From contig OY759219.1 of NCBI GenBank assembly GCA_963662175.1, forward strand, positions 27,942,908 through 28,006,907: a stretch of DNA of 64,000 nt, given 5' to 3'. The notes under the pieces are model-generated. The model was not told the origin of the DNA. It saw nothing but the letters and a program-made list of their open reading frames with translations, and made no database searches. The position numbers and the translations under genes are program-made. This document shows, in pieces, positions 10,681 to 21,639 of the stretch (positions are counted from its first letter, which is position 1; every line of letters starts with the position of its first letter). The DNA comes from Aradus depressus. Taxonomy: Eukaryota > Arthropoda > Insecta > Hemiptera > Aradidae.

Positions 10681-11330
10681 GATGATAATAAATATAATAA
10701 TAAGAAATCGAATAAAGTGAAGTTAACAGTAAAAATGTTGGTATTTATATAGTTAGAATTATTTGAAATTCAGAGAACTTTGAAACAAAAAAATCCATTG
10801 AATACTCGATCTCGTTTTTTTAGCACAATTACAATACATTCTTATATTATAGATAAACGATACTAAAAAATTAATGCTATATTGTAGAACTGTGTTCGTG
10901 GGTAACCAACAGATTTTTAAAAAAATTAATATTTATTTACAGTCCGATAAGGGTAATAAAACAGAAGTAAAAGTAATATTCAAGATTTTTTTTTTATTGT
11001 CAAAAATTTATTGTCGAAGAAATCTAAGGGATTTTCGAACACGACTGAGCTATTGTGGGTGTCCGCGTGTTGGCACGAAACAGGCGAGTCAATATTACAA
11101 CTTATTTCTATTCATGGCATCATCTTCTTTCAACATGCAATCAGGTTAAAATACATTTTCAAGGCTGCAGATATTCGTAGTAGAAATAAAATAAAATTTG
11201 TATACCTATTTTGAAAATTTTAATAACTGATAATTTATAAGTAAATAGGTGAATACATACGATTATAGTGTTTATTACACTACAATTATTTTTTTGTCTA
11301 GAAAATATATTTACTTTCTTATTAATTATA
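10681..11330. other. No gene seen
   Basis: AT-rich. Two overlapping frames near 10874-11214 have no recognisable motif. Confidence 0.5.
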
Positions 11331-11334
11331 AGAT

Positions 11335-12180
11335 AAGGAAGTATTATAATCGTGCGAAAATCAGAGATCGAGGGTTCAACTAAATTATACGTTACTAGGA
11401 AGGTCCCCGTGAATACGTTTTGACCATTTTCGCAATGATGTCTGTGTCAATGTTACTTATTCAGTTATTATGACTCATGCCCGGGCTTAACTATGAAGTC
11501 ATAATGGCCTACAACCAGAGGCCACTCAGATGGACATGAGCCCGACTCTACTATGGGAGTCCTAAATTTTGCCTATCATAATTTTTTATTCACCATCAAC
11601 GAGTACCTGACATCGATTAGGCCCGAAACCATCGCTTAACTTCCAATCCGAAGGACGGCGTGCTTAAGTTTATTTTATCTCCAAGATAAAAAAATCTAAA
11701 GGCCTCGGCCGGGTTTCGAACCCGCGATTTTGGCGCCTTCTCTGTGTCTATGTGATTGGAACTTTGTGAACGCTCCAACTCAGAAATGATTGTAGGTATG
11801 ATCTTGAAATTTGTGTTAACTTAGATCTGATTAAATTTTGGCCGAAATCAGACAAAAAATAAAACTACTTGGAGGACTACAGTGCATTTTACAAAATACC
11901 GCTATATTTATGACCTAATAAAAAATCGTTACGAATAACAATTGTAGAAAAAACTAAAAATCGCATTTTATATTCAATCCTCTTTTTCGAAGATCTCTCG
12001 GTTTGCGAAATACATCCAGAAAACCTTGTAAAATGATCTTATGAAACCCATTTTTTTTAGACGTATCCTTCATTTACGAGAAAACGGTTAGTTCTATCGA
12101 AAAGTTTACTCTTAACAATAATGTTTCCTGTTAAATTCGCAACAACAAAACGTCCTCAAATTTGCGTTAGATAAAATAGA
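11335..12180 (+). repeat. Dispersed repeat family F, with SINE inside
   Basis: Shares ATCGTGCGAAAATC, GATCTGATTAAATTTTGGCC, GGTTTGCGAAATACAT and TTCTATCGAAAAG with the copy at 1955-2465. Interrupted at 11467-11745 by a SINE. Confidence 0.65.
11467..11745 (-). mobile_element. SINE, diverged
   Basis: Minus strand, tail ATGACTCATGCCCGGGC, body with several indels, B box GGTTCGAAACC, head truncated. Confidence 0.88.
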
Positions 12181-12329
12181 AACAATGTTATTGCGCCTCA
12201 AAGAACGAACAATGTATTAAAAGAAAGAAAAAAATCAAATATATCTGTTGTAGCTATTGTCACCGACACATTTCTTTCATATTCTTTGTACCACAATTCC
12301 AGGATGAAAGAAGACTTTCGAATAACTAA

Positions 12330-12515
12330 ACATTGCTCTTCCCTTTTAAAAATATAACTCATAAAGGAATTAATTTTTTTAATGCCCTTCCCCACTCCTT
12401 GAAGTCAATAGATACAATAGAAAAATTTAAACTTCAACTAAAAATGTTCATGTTAGAGGAAACCCTTTACACGGAAACGGAATTTTATTCTCACTGTTCA
12501 AAAAGAATAATATAA
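12330..12515 (+). pseudogene. Non-LTR RT C-terminal remnant
   Basis: The frame reads GINFFNALPHSLKSID, then KFKLQLKMFML and LYTETEF. 'FN.LP..LK' followed by 'FK..LK..L' and a Tyr-rich end is the C-terminal signature of jockey/CR1-like reverse transcriptases. 5' truncated. The same piece recurs at 58865-58960. Confidence 0.7.
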
Positions 12516-12599
12516 TCACAATAAAGAATCGTGTTTCATATCCAAAAACATTATTTGATACAAATCTTTCATTTTTATCTTTAGGGCAGACTTCCTCCA

Positions 12600-12850
12600 C
12601 ACCTTAAAGGTCAGTCCAATGTACCTTATTGTTTTATTTAATCATTTATAATTTTTTATTTATTAATTTATATATTTTTTATTTATTAATTTAGATTTTT
12701 TTATTTCATCATTTATAATTGAGTAATATATACATATTTTTTTTTTATATATTGTTTTCATTTTCTTTTCTATTTCTCGCACATTGGGACCTGATGATGG
12801 GACGTAAGAACGTCCCGAAACATCGTTGGAATAAAGACACTTCCAAATAG
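12600..12850 (+). mobile_element. 3' UTR of the same element with hammerhead-like core
   Basis: T-rich sequence ending with CTGATGA (12791-12797), a perfect GGGACGT/ACGTCCC hairpin with loop AAGA (12799-12816), GAAA (12817-12820), then CATCGTTGG. The same stretch closes the window at 63983-64000. Stem III could be AC/GT. The expected stem I pairs poorly here. Confidence 0.5.
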
Positions 12851-12950
12851 TTTCTTGAAAAATAGTTTTCTTAATTTTTATTAAATTGAAAAATGTGTCT
12901 ACTTATTAGAAATGTATCTGTTTTATTATTATTTTTTTATTATACTCATA

Positions 12951-13689
12951 TCGATGCGTTCCAGGCAAAAGGCCCTATCCCTCAATTTTTGAGATTTTCA
13001 TGTTTTGGCCCTGTCTCACACTATTGACTATCCCCCACATTTAACTCCATTTTGTAATAATTTTTAACAAAATTTATAAAAATAGGAAATTAGAAATTGG
13101 AGGGCCTTTGGCATTGCAAAATGTGGTACAGGGAAAAGGCCCTAGTCCACATACTCTCACAATACTTTAAATCATTTGAGAGACCAAAAGATCTATCCCC
13201 CAGTCCAAATGCCCTATCCCACTAGTTTGATGCTGTTGAATGATCCGTTTCATTTAAATCTAGAGCCCTAATCGGTTTTTTGTTGAATATAAATAAATGA
13301 AAAAAATCAATAAAAGGTAATTTTTTATTTTGCCAATGATAGAAGTGGGTTAGGGCTTTCGTTCTGAATATTCGGGACTTTCAAAAACTGCCAAAAGCCC
13401 TAACAAATAGGTTAGGGCTTTTGGAAGTTTACATTATGAGACAGGGCCCGTTGCTAAAAGGTGACAAAGGCCCTAATCAACAAAGTGGTTCACTTTACTG
13501 TTATTTCTTGTAAAAAGATGCAAGTGTTGATGAAAAATAATTGTTCTATGTAACAGAAAAGATTCTTAAAAATTACAATTAAACTAATACGGAAAGCCAA
13601 CTTGGTTTGTTTAATAATGAAACAGTTTATTCTTTCTCCTGTAAAGTTAACCTTATGTGGGTTAGGGCCTTTTGCCTGGAACGCATCGA
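12951..13689. mobile_element. TIR element with TA target
   Basis: Terminal inverted repeats of about 27 bp starting TCGATGCGTTCCAGGCAAAA and continuing into GGCCCTA, flanked by TA on both sides. The motif AAGGCCCTA and its inverse recur many times within the interior (for example near 13135, 13395, 13470). About 739 bp, no transposase. A TA target suggests Tc1/mariner-like mobilisation. Confidence 0.8.
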
Positions 13690-14395
13690 TATATTTTTAT
13701 GTATTTATTTATGCAGTTTTTATTAATTTCATTTTACTTTTTTAAATAGTTTTGCTATTACTACTAATCATAGATGTGTTAGACTAAATTATTTTGACGT
13801 ATCCTATTACTATGTATTGGTTTAACGGAAATAAATATTATTATTATTATGCAAGTATGAAATCAATTTGAGAGGGGGAAGAGTGATCTATACAGAGGTG
13901 GTTGGTATAAAAAAGTCCAGTTATCACTTTGTTGGTAGTTCCCAAGGATGAAATAACATCTTGAGTGAGTTATGCAGAGTTTAAACAGAAACTTTTGGAG
14001 AACCTCACCAAATCTACGTCCTTATTAAGTTCATCCATTAACAAATGATCCAAGGCAACATTTTCATTTTCATCCCTTCCTCTCCTATGCTTTATGTTCC
14101 TCAGCCATCTCAAAGACCAAACTCTGCCTATGCTGATGTTTCGTGTTAACATGTGTTTACACAAGTTAATGAAAACAATCAATACGTTAAGTATTGTAGA
14201 CTATTGAAGTGTTTACTCTGCCGTGATGTGTTAAATTGTGTCATGTTACGAGTTATCTGACGCTAGAATGCGTGTTAACATCTGATACGCATCAGACCAA
14301 GATCTGTACATTCAGATTTTCGTCAGACGTGTTAAAACATTAATAAATTATCAACGAAATTTATTTAATTTTCTAAAATAGTATTTTTTTTAAAT
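13690..14395. other. No gene; LINE-like 3' end and MITE arm
   Basis: Ends of a T-rich non-LTR-like tail ((ATT)n near 13839-13851), then a single arm of MITE family G (13845-13930). The rest is unassigned. Confidence 0.45.
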
Positions 14396-14407
14396 AAAGA
14401 ACTTTTA

Positions 14408-14759
14408 GAGGGCGCCGGTAGCTCAGTGGTATGCGTGCTTGACTTCTGAGCTCAAGGTTGTGGGTTCGTAGCCCGACCGAGGCCCTTAGTTTATTTTATC
14501 TGGGAGGTAAAATAAACTTAAGCACGCCGTCCTTCGGATGGGACGTTAAGCGATGGTCCCGAGCCTGTACGATGTCAGGTACTCGTTAAAGACCCCTGCC
14601 CTAGATGAATAAAAATTTAGGGTAGGCAAAATTTAGGACTCCCACAGTAGAGTCGGGCTCATGTCCACCAGAGTGACGATAGAGCGCTCTGGTAGTAGGC
14701 GATATGACCTCGTAGTTAAAGCCCGGGCATGAGTCATAAAACCTAACCTAACCTAACCT
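14408..14759 (+). mobile_element. tRNA-derived SINE, reference full copy
   Basis: The best copy of the commonest element here. The tRNA-like head has an A box TAGCTCAGTGG (14419-14429) and a B box GGTTCGTAGCC (14463-14473). A conserved body follows, with the hairpin-forming blocks AAATAAACTTAAGCACGCCG and CCTTCGGATGGGACGTTAAG, then CACCAGAGTGACG and AGAGCGCTCTGG. It ends GCCCGGGCATGAGTCATAAA plus (ACCTA)4, the arthropod telomere pentamer. It is flanked by an exact 12-bp duplication AAAGAACTTTTA (14396-14407, 14760-14771). Non-coding and RNA polymerase III type. It must depend on a partner LINE, which is not identified. Confidence 0.95.
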
Positions 14760-14799
14760 AAAGAACTTTTAACTTAATGGGCCTAACTGGAATCGGATA

Positions 14800-15295
14800 T
14801 ATAACTATGCAAGGGCGGCATCCAAATATAGAAACTTGCTGATTCAGGAATTTAATTTCTATGACCCAAACCTCCTTCCTTCATGTAACTTTGTGATTAT
14901 TACCATTTACCCAGGTTTACCATTTACCCCCCAAACACTTTATTTTTTGACTGTATTATTATTTGTAGGTTTATATTATATTTCCATCCACGCATGTTTA
15001 TCTATCTTATTTCGTTTTCAGCCTTAATACATGTCTTTATTATATTTTCTCATTATTCGCATTATTATTATTTATGTTTTATGTTCACATATTTTTTAAA
15101 TAATTTAACGATGGTTATTTATTCTGTTAATTTATATATAAAAGCTAATATTTTTTGTTCTTCATTATCAAATATCTGTAATGCCAACTCCGACTGACGG
15201 CCAAAATGGCTATAGTCTGTTTTTTTTCTTTGTATATTTCTTGGAATGATGTTATCTTTGTTCTTTTAATAAAAACTATTCTATTCTATTCTAAT
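14800..15295 (+). mobile_element. Non-LTR 3' end with (TTCTA)n tail
   Basis: T-rich 3' UTR with a small hairpin near 15190-15215, TTTTAATAAAAA and a tail of CTATT pentamers near 15280-15295. The same tail type closes the minus-strand element at 48408-48760. No coding frame remains. Confidence 0.5.
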
Positions 15296-15428
15296 AAAGA
15301 ACTCCTTTCTATTTTTTGAATTTTAGGAGATTAATCGTTGAAATGAAACTATGAGCTATAGTTCGCATGCGCTGAACTTCGTAACCAAGTCCTAAGAATT
15401 ATATTTATATATTATATATAATATTTAT

Positions 15429-15710
15429 TTTACTTCCCCAGTTTTTCTAAGTATAAGGGCAATTTTGTAATCGGTCAAAAATTCGATGCTGAATTTTCAA
15501 CTGGATTTTCATGTTTTCCAACCCTTCGATTTCAAATGCTTGTGCCTGTTTTAGTGAACACGATTGAGGTGTTTCACTCAGGGTGAATGCTCAAAATAAA
15601 TTTCGTTTTGATACGTTGGCAGTTATTAGTTTGTTGATCCCCTTTCCTTAGACTGATTTCACTGAAAATCTTTTTTATTGATATATTAATTCTTTAGTTA
15701 TTCTATCTTT
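15429..15710 (-). repeat. Composite repeat
   Basis: Starts TTTTACTTCCCCAG and reads GTAATCGGTCAAAAATTCG, the inverse of the family's distal end, then interior monomers. Confidence 0.65.
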
Positions 15711-15867
15711 AGTGCAATAAAAGTTTATTTATCTATAGATAAATAAACTTTTATTCCTCTAAAGATTACAACCTTTATGGCAATGAGTGTTTTTTTTTTG
15801 TTTTTTTTTCTTACAAAATACATATTCTTATAGTCATATAAAATAAAATAAAAGACAAAAAAGGAAA

Positions 15868-16188
15868 AGAGGTAGCTCAGTGGTATGCGTGCTTGCCTTC
15901 TGAGCTCAAGATCGTGGGTTCGAAACCTCCCCCCTTACCTCCAAGATAAAAAAAACTTAAGCACGCCGTCCTTCGGATGGGACGCTAAGCGATGGTCCTG
16001 AGCCTGTACGGTGTCAGGTACTCGTTAAAGACCCCTACCATAGGGGGTAGGCAAAATTTAGGACTCCCACAGTAGAGTCGGGCTCATGTCCACCAGAGTG
16101 ACGAAAGAGCGTTCTGGTAGTAGGCGATATGACCTCGTAGTTAAAGCCCGGGCATGAGTCATTAAAACTAAAAACTAACTAACTAAAA
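15868..16188 (+). mobile_element. SINE, AACT-tailed
   Basis: Head with intact A box, B box GGTTCGAAACC followed by a C-rich divergence, full body, tail TAAAAACTAACTAACT. TAAAAGACAAA flanks both sides as the probable target duplication. Confidence 0.93.
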
Positions 16189-16734
16189 GACAAAGTATCT
16201 ATATATAGAATTGTACAAAATAAGCAATATAGCAACTAAATAAAAATATACCAATAATATTGAAATAATAAATATGGACATGCTCTTTAATATAAATAGT
16301 GCAAGCAACCTGGATAAAAAAAATAAATAAATAAAAATTATATAAAACAAGATATGACCCCTGAAAAGAGAAAATAGTAAAATTGTTGTAACCATAACAC
16401 AAAAATTAAACATAAATAAAAAAAATAATAATAAAATAAAAAATATATATATCTATCTTACAAGCAAAAAAATTTAATTATATTATTCTTTATTTTCAAG
16501 GCAACTGTAAAAAATAAAAATAAATTGTTAATTTTTCTAACATCTCAGTTATAAAAAGAATGCACAATTGGTTCTGAATAGTATTTTGGTCTATTAGTGA
16601 AATAATTGTGGAGAAATGTTTGCCTGGTGATACAAAAAGAGGGACAATAGAACGAAAAGTGTATGAGAACCTTTTCGTCTAAGGTACAGAGCCTGCAGGC
16701 ACTTTCAGGACAAAACTCATATCTAAACCCTCCA
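16189..16734. other. Very AT-rich, no gene
   Basis: Hydrophobic frames here are only A/T composition. No motif seen. Confidence 0.5.
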
Positions 16735-16937
16735 AGTAATATTCTAAAATTTCTCTTGCTATTGATATATTAATTCTATTGGGAGTTATCGTGTTCACTG
16801 GCAACACAAGGACAAACAAGAACATTTTTTTTAAATATTTGGAATTCGGTTATTAGAAATCATGAAATTTCGGTAAAAAAAGTGTGTTGAATTTCTGAAC
16901 AATTATATAACTTCCCCAATATAGCTGGGGAAGTAAA
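16735..16937 (+). repeat. Composite repeat, distal part
   Basis: GGGAGTTATCGTGTTCAC and a terminal hairpin AACTTCCCCAATATAGCTGG near 16910-16930. Confidence 0.6.
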
Positions 16938-16952
16938 ACTGTTATGTTCTTA

Positions 16953-17278
16953 GGTTAGGTTAGGTTTTATGACTCATGCCCGGGCTTTATCTACGAGGTC
17001 ATATCGCCTACTACCAGAGCGCTCTTTCGTCACTCTGGTGGACATGAGCCCGACTCTACTGTGGGAATCCTAAATTTTGCCAACCCTAAATTTTTATTCA
17101 CCTGGGGTAGGGGTCTTTAACGAGTACCTGACATCGTACAGGCTCGGGACCATCGCTTAACGTCCCATCCGAAGGACGGCGTGCTTAATAAAATAAACTA
17201 AGGGCTTCGGTCGGGTTTCGAACCCTCGTTCTTTAGCTCAGAAGTCAAGCACGCATACCACTGAGCTACCGGCGCCCT
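16953..17278 (-). mobile_element. SINE, full length with 14-bp target duplication
   Basis: Minus strand, intact head and body and three TTAGG-type pentamers at the tail. Flanked exactly by CTGTTATGTTCTTA (16939-16952, 17279-17292), so this is a relatively young insertion. Confidence 0.95.
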
Positions 17279-17366
17279 CTGTTATGTTCTTATATAATGT
17301 ATGTAATGTTATGTGTAAGTAACGAATTCACGTAACTCAATAATTGTACCTATGTAATGTATGTCA

Positions 17367-17540
17367 AGGGCTTCGGTAGCCCAGAGGCAACTTCCTAGCC
17401 AACTGAGCTCAAGATTGCGGATTCGAAACCCGGCCGAAGTCCTTAGGTTTTTATCAGAGGTAAAAAAACCGCCTTCGAGACGTTAAGCGAATTTCCCGAG
17501 CATGTACGATGCATGTACTTCTTAAAGACCACCTACCCTA
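17367..17540 (+). mobile_element. SINE, diverged, 3' truncated
   Basis: CGGTAGCCCAGAGGC head, GGATTCGAAACCCGG B box, body to CCACCTACCCTA, where another repeat begins. Confidence 0.75.
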
Positions 17541-17669
17541 TTGTGAAACCCGCAGTTATCTGATAATGGCCATCTTTCACAAATATTTTGCACCTAGTTT
17601 CATCCAAATTGATCAAGAATTGAGTGGGAGCTCGAATTTTGAGAATCAAAACTCATAAATTTCATACTG
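17541..17669 (+). repeat. Single TIR of the 61795-62301 MITE
   Basis: Matches the right arm of the palindromic MITE at 61795-62301 (GTGAAACCC..., TTTCACAAATATTTTGCACC, ...CATAAATTTCATACTG). The opposing arm is absent. It lies between two SINEs. Confidence 0.75.
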
Positions 17670-17992
17670 TGCGCCGGTAGTTCAGTGGTTAACGTGCTTG
17701 CTTACTGAGCTCAAAATTGCGGGTTCGAAACCCAGGCGAAGCCCTTGGATTATTTTATCTGGTAGGTAAAATAAACTTATGGACGCCGTCCTTCGGATGG
17801 GACGTTAAGCCTTGTACATTGTCAGATAGTCGTTAAAGACCCCTAACCTAGGTTAATAAAAATTTAGGGTAGGCAAAATAAATATAGTAGAGTCGGGCTC
17901 ATATCCACCAGAGTGACGAAAGAGCGCTCTGGTAGTAGGCAATAAGACCTCGAAGTTAAAGCCCGGGCATGAGTCATAATAACTAACCCAAC
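17670..17992 (+). mobile_element. SINE, near full length
   Basis: GCGCCGGTAGTTCAGTGG head, GGTTCGAAACCC B box, body with a short deletion around 17812, tail GAGTCATAATAACTAAC. Confidence 0.9.
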
Positions 17993-18529
17993 GTATTTCA
18001 TAACCTAATAATGCTATTGTATTTGTATCATATATCACACAACAAAAACTCTCTATGCTAAAAATTGTTGAATGTCTTCTTCAAGTATTTACAACTTTAT
18101 TTTTACTATAAATAATAGGTATACAATTATATATGACAATTAAATAATACATTGGTTATATGAAAATGCATGTATTCGATTTAGTGGTGGGCAGAATTGG
18201 ATACAATATACATGATATATAGGCAATTTGCCGGGCGAGCCGTGAACCAACCCAGCCCACCCAGACGATATTGATTTTCTTCAAATCGTGTCTCTCATTA
18301 CTTTGAATAAAGAACAATTTAAATCCTAGGATTCAGTCTAAATTAACTCATTGCATTTTCATGCAGTTATTTGTTTGTATTTTTATTTTTCGTTTTAATA
18401 TTAGTTTAATATTGGTGTTGATGAGATACATTCTAATCTTTGAACGCAAAATTTGTTTGCCAATCGGTACATAGATTGTTATAGAAAAAAAAATATTGTT
18501 CCATGGCACGAATTAATGAAGTTTTTGCT

Positions 18530-19040
18530 CTCTCACAAATACCTATCGACTGAGTCGAACCCCTCTTTCCTTTCGGCCCATTCTGCTGAAAATTAATATG
18601 TGTCGTCTTTATGAGGTTCTATGTATATTGAGAGTTATTGTGTTCACAGACAGACAGTAATTTTACTTCCACAGCTTAACAAAGTATAGCGGCAGTTATG
18701 TAATTGGTCAGAAAATCGATGCAAAGTTTTCAACGTTTTTCCGACCTCCTGACACCAAAAATGAAAAATTATATTTTTGTCTGTCTATGTGTCTGTGAAC
18801 GCGATAACTTCTGATGAAATGAATGTATCGACACAATTTATATGTGTATCCAGAGCCATTTAAGGATGAGACCTATTGATTTTCAGTCAAATCGACTAAA
18901 AGGGATTAGGAAAATGGCTTAACACTAAAACTATACTAACTGCCGTCATAACGAATGTAATGACATGTAATATTAAGTGTGTATACAGAACGACACCCAT
19001 TGTTTTCCTCAAATTTGAGGTAGGATCAAAACGACAAAAT
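18530..19040. repeat. Composite repeats, two in opposite orientation
   Basis: 18530-18658 holds plus-oriented monomers. At 18660 TTTTACTTCCACAGC begins a minus-oriented copy with GTAATTGGTCAGAAAATCG and monomers to about 19040. 18000-18530 is unassigned AT-rich sequence. Confidence 0.55.
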
Positions 19041-19172
19041 TTATAGCGTCCCGAAGAACGTAAACTAAATGTCTATAAGGAATATATCTAAGTAATTTTT
19101 AAATCGTAACTCATAGCAACGAACTTTAAAATAGGGTTTTTGTATTGGTAGTTTTTTGAAAAAATATAAAAA

Positions 19173-19484
19173 TATAGGTTAGGTTAGGTTAGGTTTTATG
19201 ACTCATGCCCGGGCTTTAACTACCAGGTCATATCGCCTACTACCAGAGCGCTCTTTCGTCACTCTGGTGGACATGAGCCCGACTCTACTGTGGGAGTCCT
19301 AAATTTTGTCTACCCTAAATTTTTATTCACCTAGGGTAGGGGTCTTTAACGAGTCATCTGAAGGACGGCGTGCTTAAGTTTATTTTACCTCCCAGATAAA
19401 ATAAACTAAGGGACTCGGTCGGGTTACGAACCCACGTTCTTGAGCTCAGAAGTCAAGCATGCATACCACTGAGCTACCGGCGCC
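19173..19484 (-). mobile_element. SINE with 12-bp target duplication
   Basis: Minus strand, three to four TTAGG-type pentamers, a deletion in the middle of the body, intact head. TATAAAAATATA flanks both ends. Confidence 0.93.
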
Positions 19485-19493
19485 CCTATAAAA

Positions 19494-19700
19494 ATATATG
19501 TGACGTGGCCATTACAGGATTTTCTTATACCAACAACTTCAGATTGATTGAGACAAATAATTTTATTTTGTCTCTTTGTATAGCATTATCTTGAGAGTAG
19601 ACATTCTTATACCTAGTAATGCCAGTATGAAATCATTTTGAGAAGGGGGAAATTCGTAAGCGTGGTTGTTATAAGAAAGTCCTGTAATAGCCAGATCCCA
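19494..19700. mobile_element. MITE family G
   Basis: GTGACGTGGCCATTACAGG on the left and CCTGTAATAGCCAGATC on the right, with the internal AAATCATTTTGAGAAGGGGG block. Confidence 0.65.
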
Positions 19701-20099
19701 ATTTTGATAATGTGAGATGACTCGTCTCTTTATTATTAAAATATGTAAGTTGGAATAATCATTATGAAATAGTTGGCAAAATTTTCCAGTACAGGATTAC
19801 CATTAAAGCCAAAACGTCCCTGAACATTACGCCATCTTAGTGTTTCCACAGGCTTCTGTTATATCTCTGAAGATATGATTCTCAGAGATTTCAAAACGTG
19901 CCATACTTCAGGAGTCTACGTGACCCAAGCGGTACTTCTACTGAATCTTGTCCAAAATTAAAAACCTTAAGATCCTCGACTTATTACTTTCTGTAATTAA
20001 ACCTTAAGCCGAATGAATTGCAAGTTCATGGTACTTTTGGTCATACAAAAGTCCAAATAAATTCAAAAAAGTTTTTGGATCCTTGATTCGAAAAATGAA

Positions 20100-20480
20100 A
20101 AAAATCCTTACTGTGATACGAGAACCTTCTAAGGACAATACATATTAATTATCAGCCAAATCGGCATAAGGGATGATAAAGAGGGAGGTTTAACACAAAA
20201 AAACCCAATATGATATTGTATTTTTTAATTATAAGATTATTACCTCTCCCTCTGGCCGCTTTTGCAGAAAATTAATAGGTGTCGGAAGGAAAGGGGGGAT
20301 CATAGTGAGGGCTCAACTCAAAAACCCCAATAATTGTCGATGTAATGATTGTATCTACATGAAATTTCATATTTTAAATCAAAACCCAATGATGACATAA
20401 CATATTAAATTTCAGCAATATCAGCCTTAGGGAAGGGGGGTTCAGGGAATGGGGCTCAATTTAAATATCCAAATAAGTAA
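20100..20480 (-). repeat. Composite repeat interior
   Basis: Minus-oriented monomers (GAGGGCTCAACTCAAAAACC, TCAGCAATATCAGCC). No termini seen. Confidence 0.55.
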
Positions 20481-20618
20481 TGATATTCAACATTTTTGCA
20501 GAGATTTTGTGGAACACAAAATATATAAAATACAGCAACAAGTACAGTATTTAAGTCATCTCTGAAGATTATAGCACAACGGAAAGTACTCCTATCCTAT
20601 AGTATATTTTGTGAAAGA

Positions 20619-20942
20619 GGGCGCCGGTAGCTCAGTGGTATGCGTGCTTGCCTTCTGAGCTCAAGGTCGTGGGTTCGAAACCCGTCCGAGGCCATTAGTT
20701 TATTTTATCTGGGGAGCACGCCGTCCTTCGGATGGGACGTTAAACGATGGTCCCGAGCTTGTATGATGTCAGGTACTCCTTAAAGACCCCCGCCCTAGGT
20801 GAATAAAAATTTAGGGTAGACAAAATTTAGGACTCCCACAGTAGAGTCGAGCTCATGTCCACCAGAGTGACGAAATAACTCTCTGGTAGTAGGCGATATG
20901 CCTCGTAGTTAGTGCCCGGACGGGAGTCATAATAACCAACTA
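20619..20942 (+). mobile_element. SINE, near full length
   Basis: Intact A and B boxes, small deletion at the GGGAGGTAAAATAAAC block, tail GAGTCATAATAACCAAC. Imperfect flanking TTTTGTGAAA / TTTGGTGAAA. Confidence 0.92.
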
Positions 20943-20999
20943 TTTGGTGAAATAGACTACGTTTTTCTTTATATATGTCTTTTTACTTAAATAACTACC

Positions 21000-21048
21000 T
21001 ACTCTATTTATTGATACAAAATTTAGTATGAGAATTTAGGAGCCCTTA

Positions 21049-21089
<41 letters not shown>

Positions 21090-21290
21090 GTGGTGGGCTG
21101 GTGTCTTACACCTAGGGACTTAATCATACAGTGCTCTAATCCCTTCCCTAGGGTAGATAGATCATTGACTTTTTTTAAAATAATTTTTGAAATCTTGAGT
21201 TCACATGAAATTCCGATGAAAACCCCTCATCAAATTTCTGACCGATTACATAACTTCCCCTATAATTCGTATAGCTGAGGAAGTAATAAA
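21000..21290 (+). repeat. Composite repeat split by a LINE 3' end
   Basis: Monomer phrases at 21010-21050, then a minus-strand LINE 3' end (21053-21160: (TA)n tail, then the same CACCAGC...GGTGTAAGACAC 3' UTR as at 4020-4109). The composite resumes to a terminal hairpin, AACTTCCCCTATAATTCG / CTGAGGAAGT. Confidence 0.6.
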
Positions 21291-21404
21291 ATTCAAAAAA
21301 TATATTAATTAATTAATGTAAAGACAAAGAAATGTTGGTAACAATGGGTGGAGCAGGACACTTCTGAAGACATGTTTATCGTAATTAGCAACTCAACCAT
21401 CTAA

Positions 21405-21600
21405 CTTCTCTCGGCAGCCACCATTAGTTATGGTAATGAATTGATACAGACCAAAGATACACAACAGCTCTTTATCAATGCTGATAGTATCATTATAAAC
21501 TGTACAGCGTCTGGTATTGACGATCTAAAGGCTGAGTATCAAATTTTTGATATCGCAACAAGAAAATATCGTTGGTTTACACTTTTGCTCTCCGTCTAAA
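21405..21600 (+). other. Orphan exon-like open segment
   Basis: Preceded by TTCTCTCGGCAG (an acceptor-like site ending at 21417), the frame reads ISYGNELIQTKDTQQL, then FINADSIIINCTASG, DDLKAEYQIFDI and a Trp near 21573, before meeting composite-repeat sequence and a stop at 21598-21600. Its composition is like a real protein, unlike neighbouring frames. 'INCTASG' followed by a Trp is faintly like the first half of an Ig-like domain. I do not recognise the family. It could be an isolated host exon or a captured fragment. No donor or partner exon is evident. Confidence 0.35.
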
Positions 21601-21639
21601 ACTAATCGATCGTTTTGAGTAAAAAATAATAATTAATTT

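Noticed and set aside
14408..14480. A genuine tRNA gene (A and B boxes, cloverleaf-like start)
   Set aside because: The head is joined to the same 280-bp body in every copy, the 3' acceptor arm is missing, and there are about 29 copies with target duplications: a SINE.
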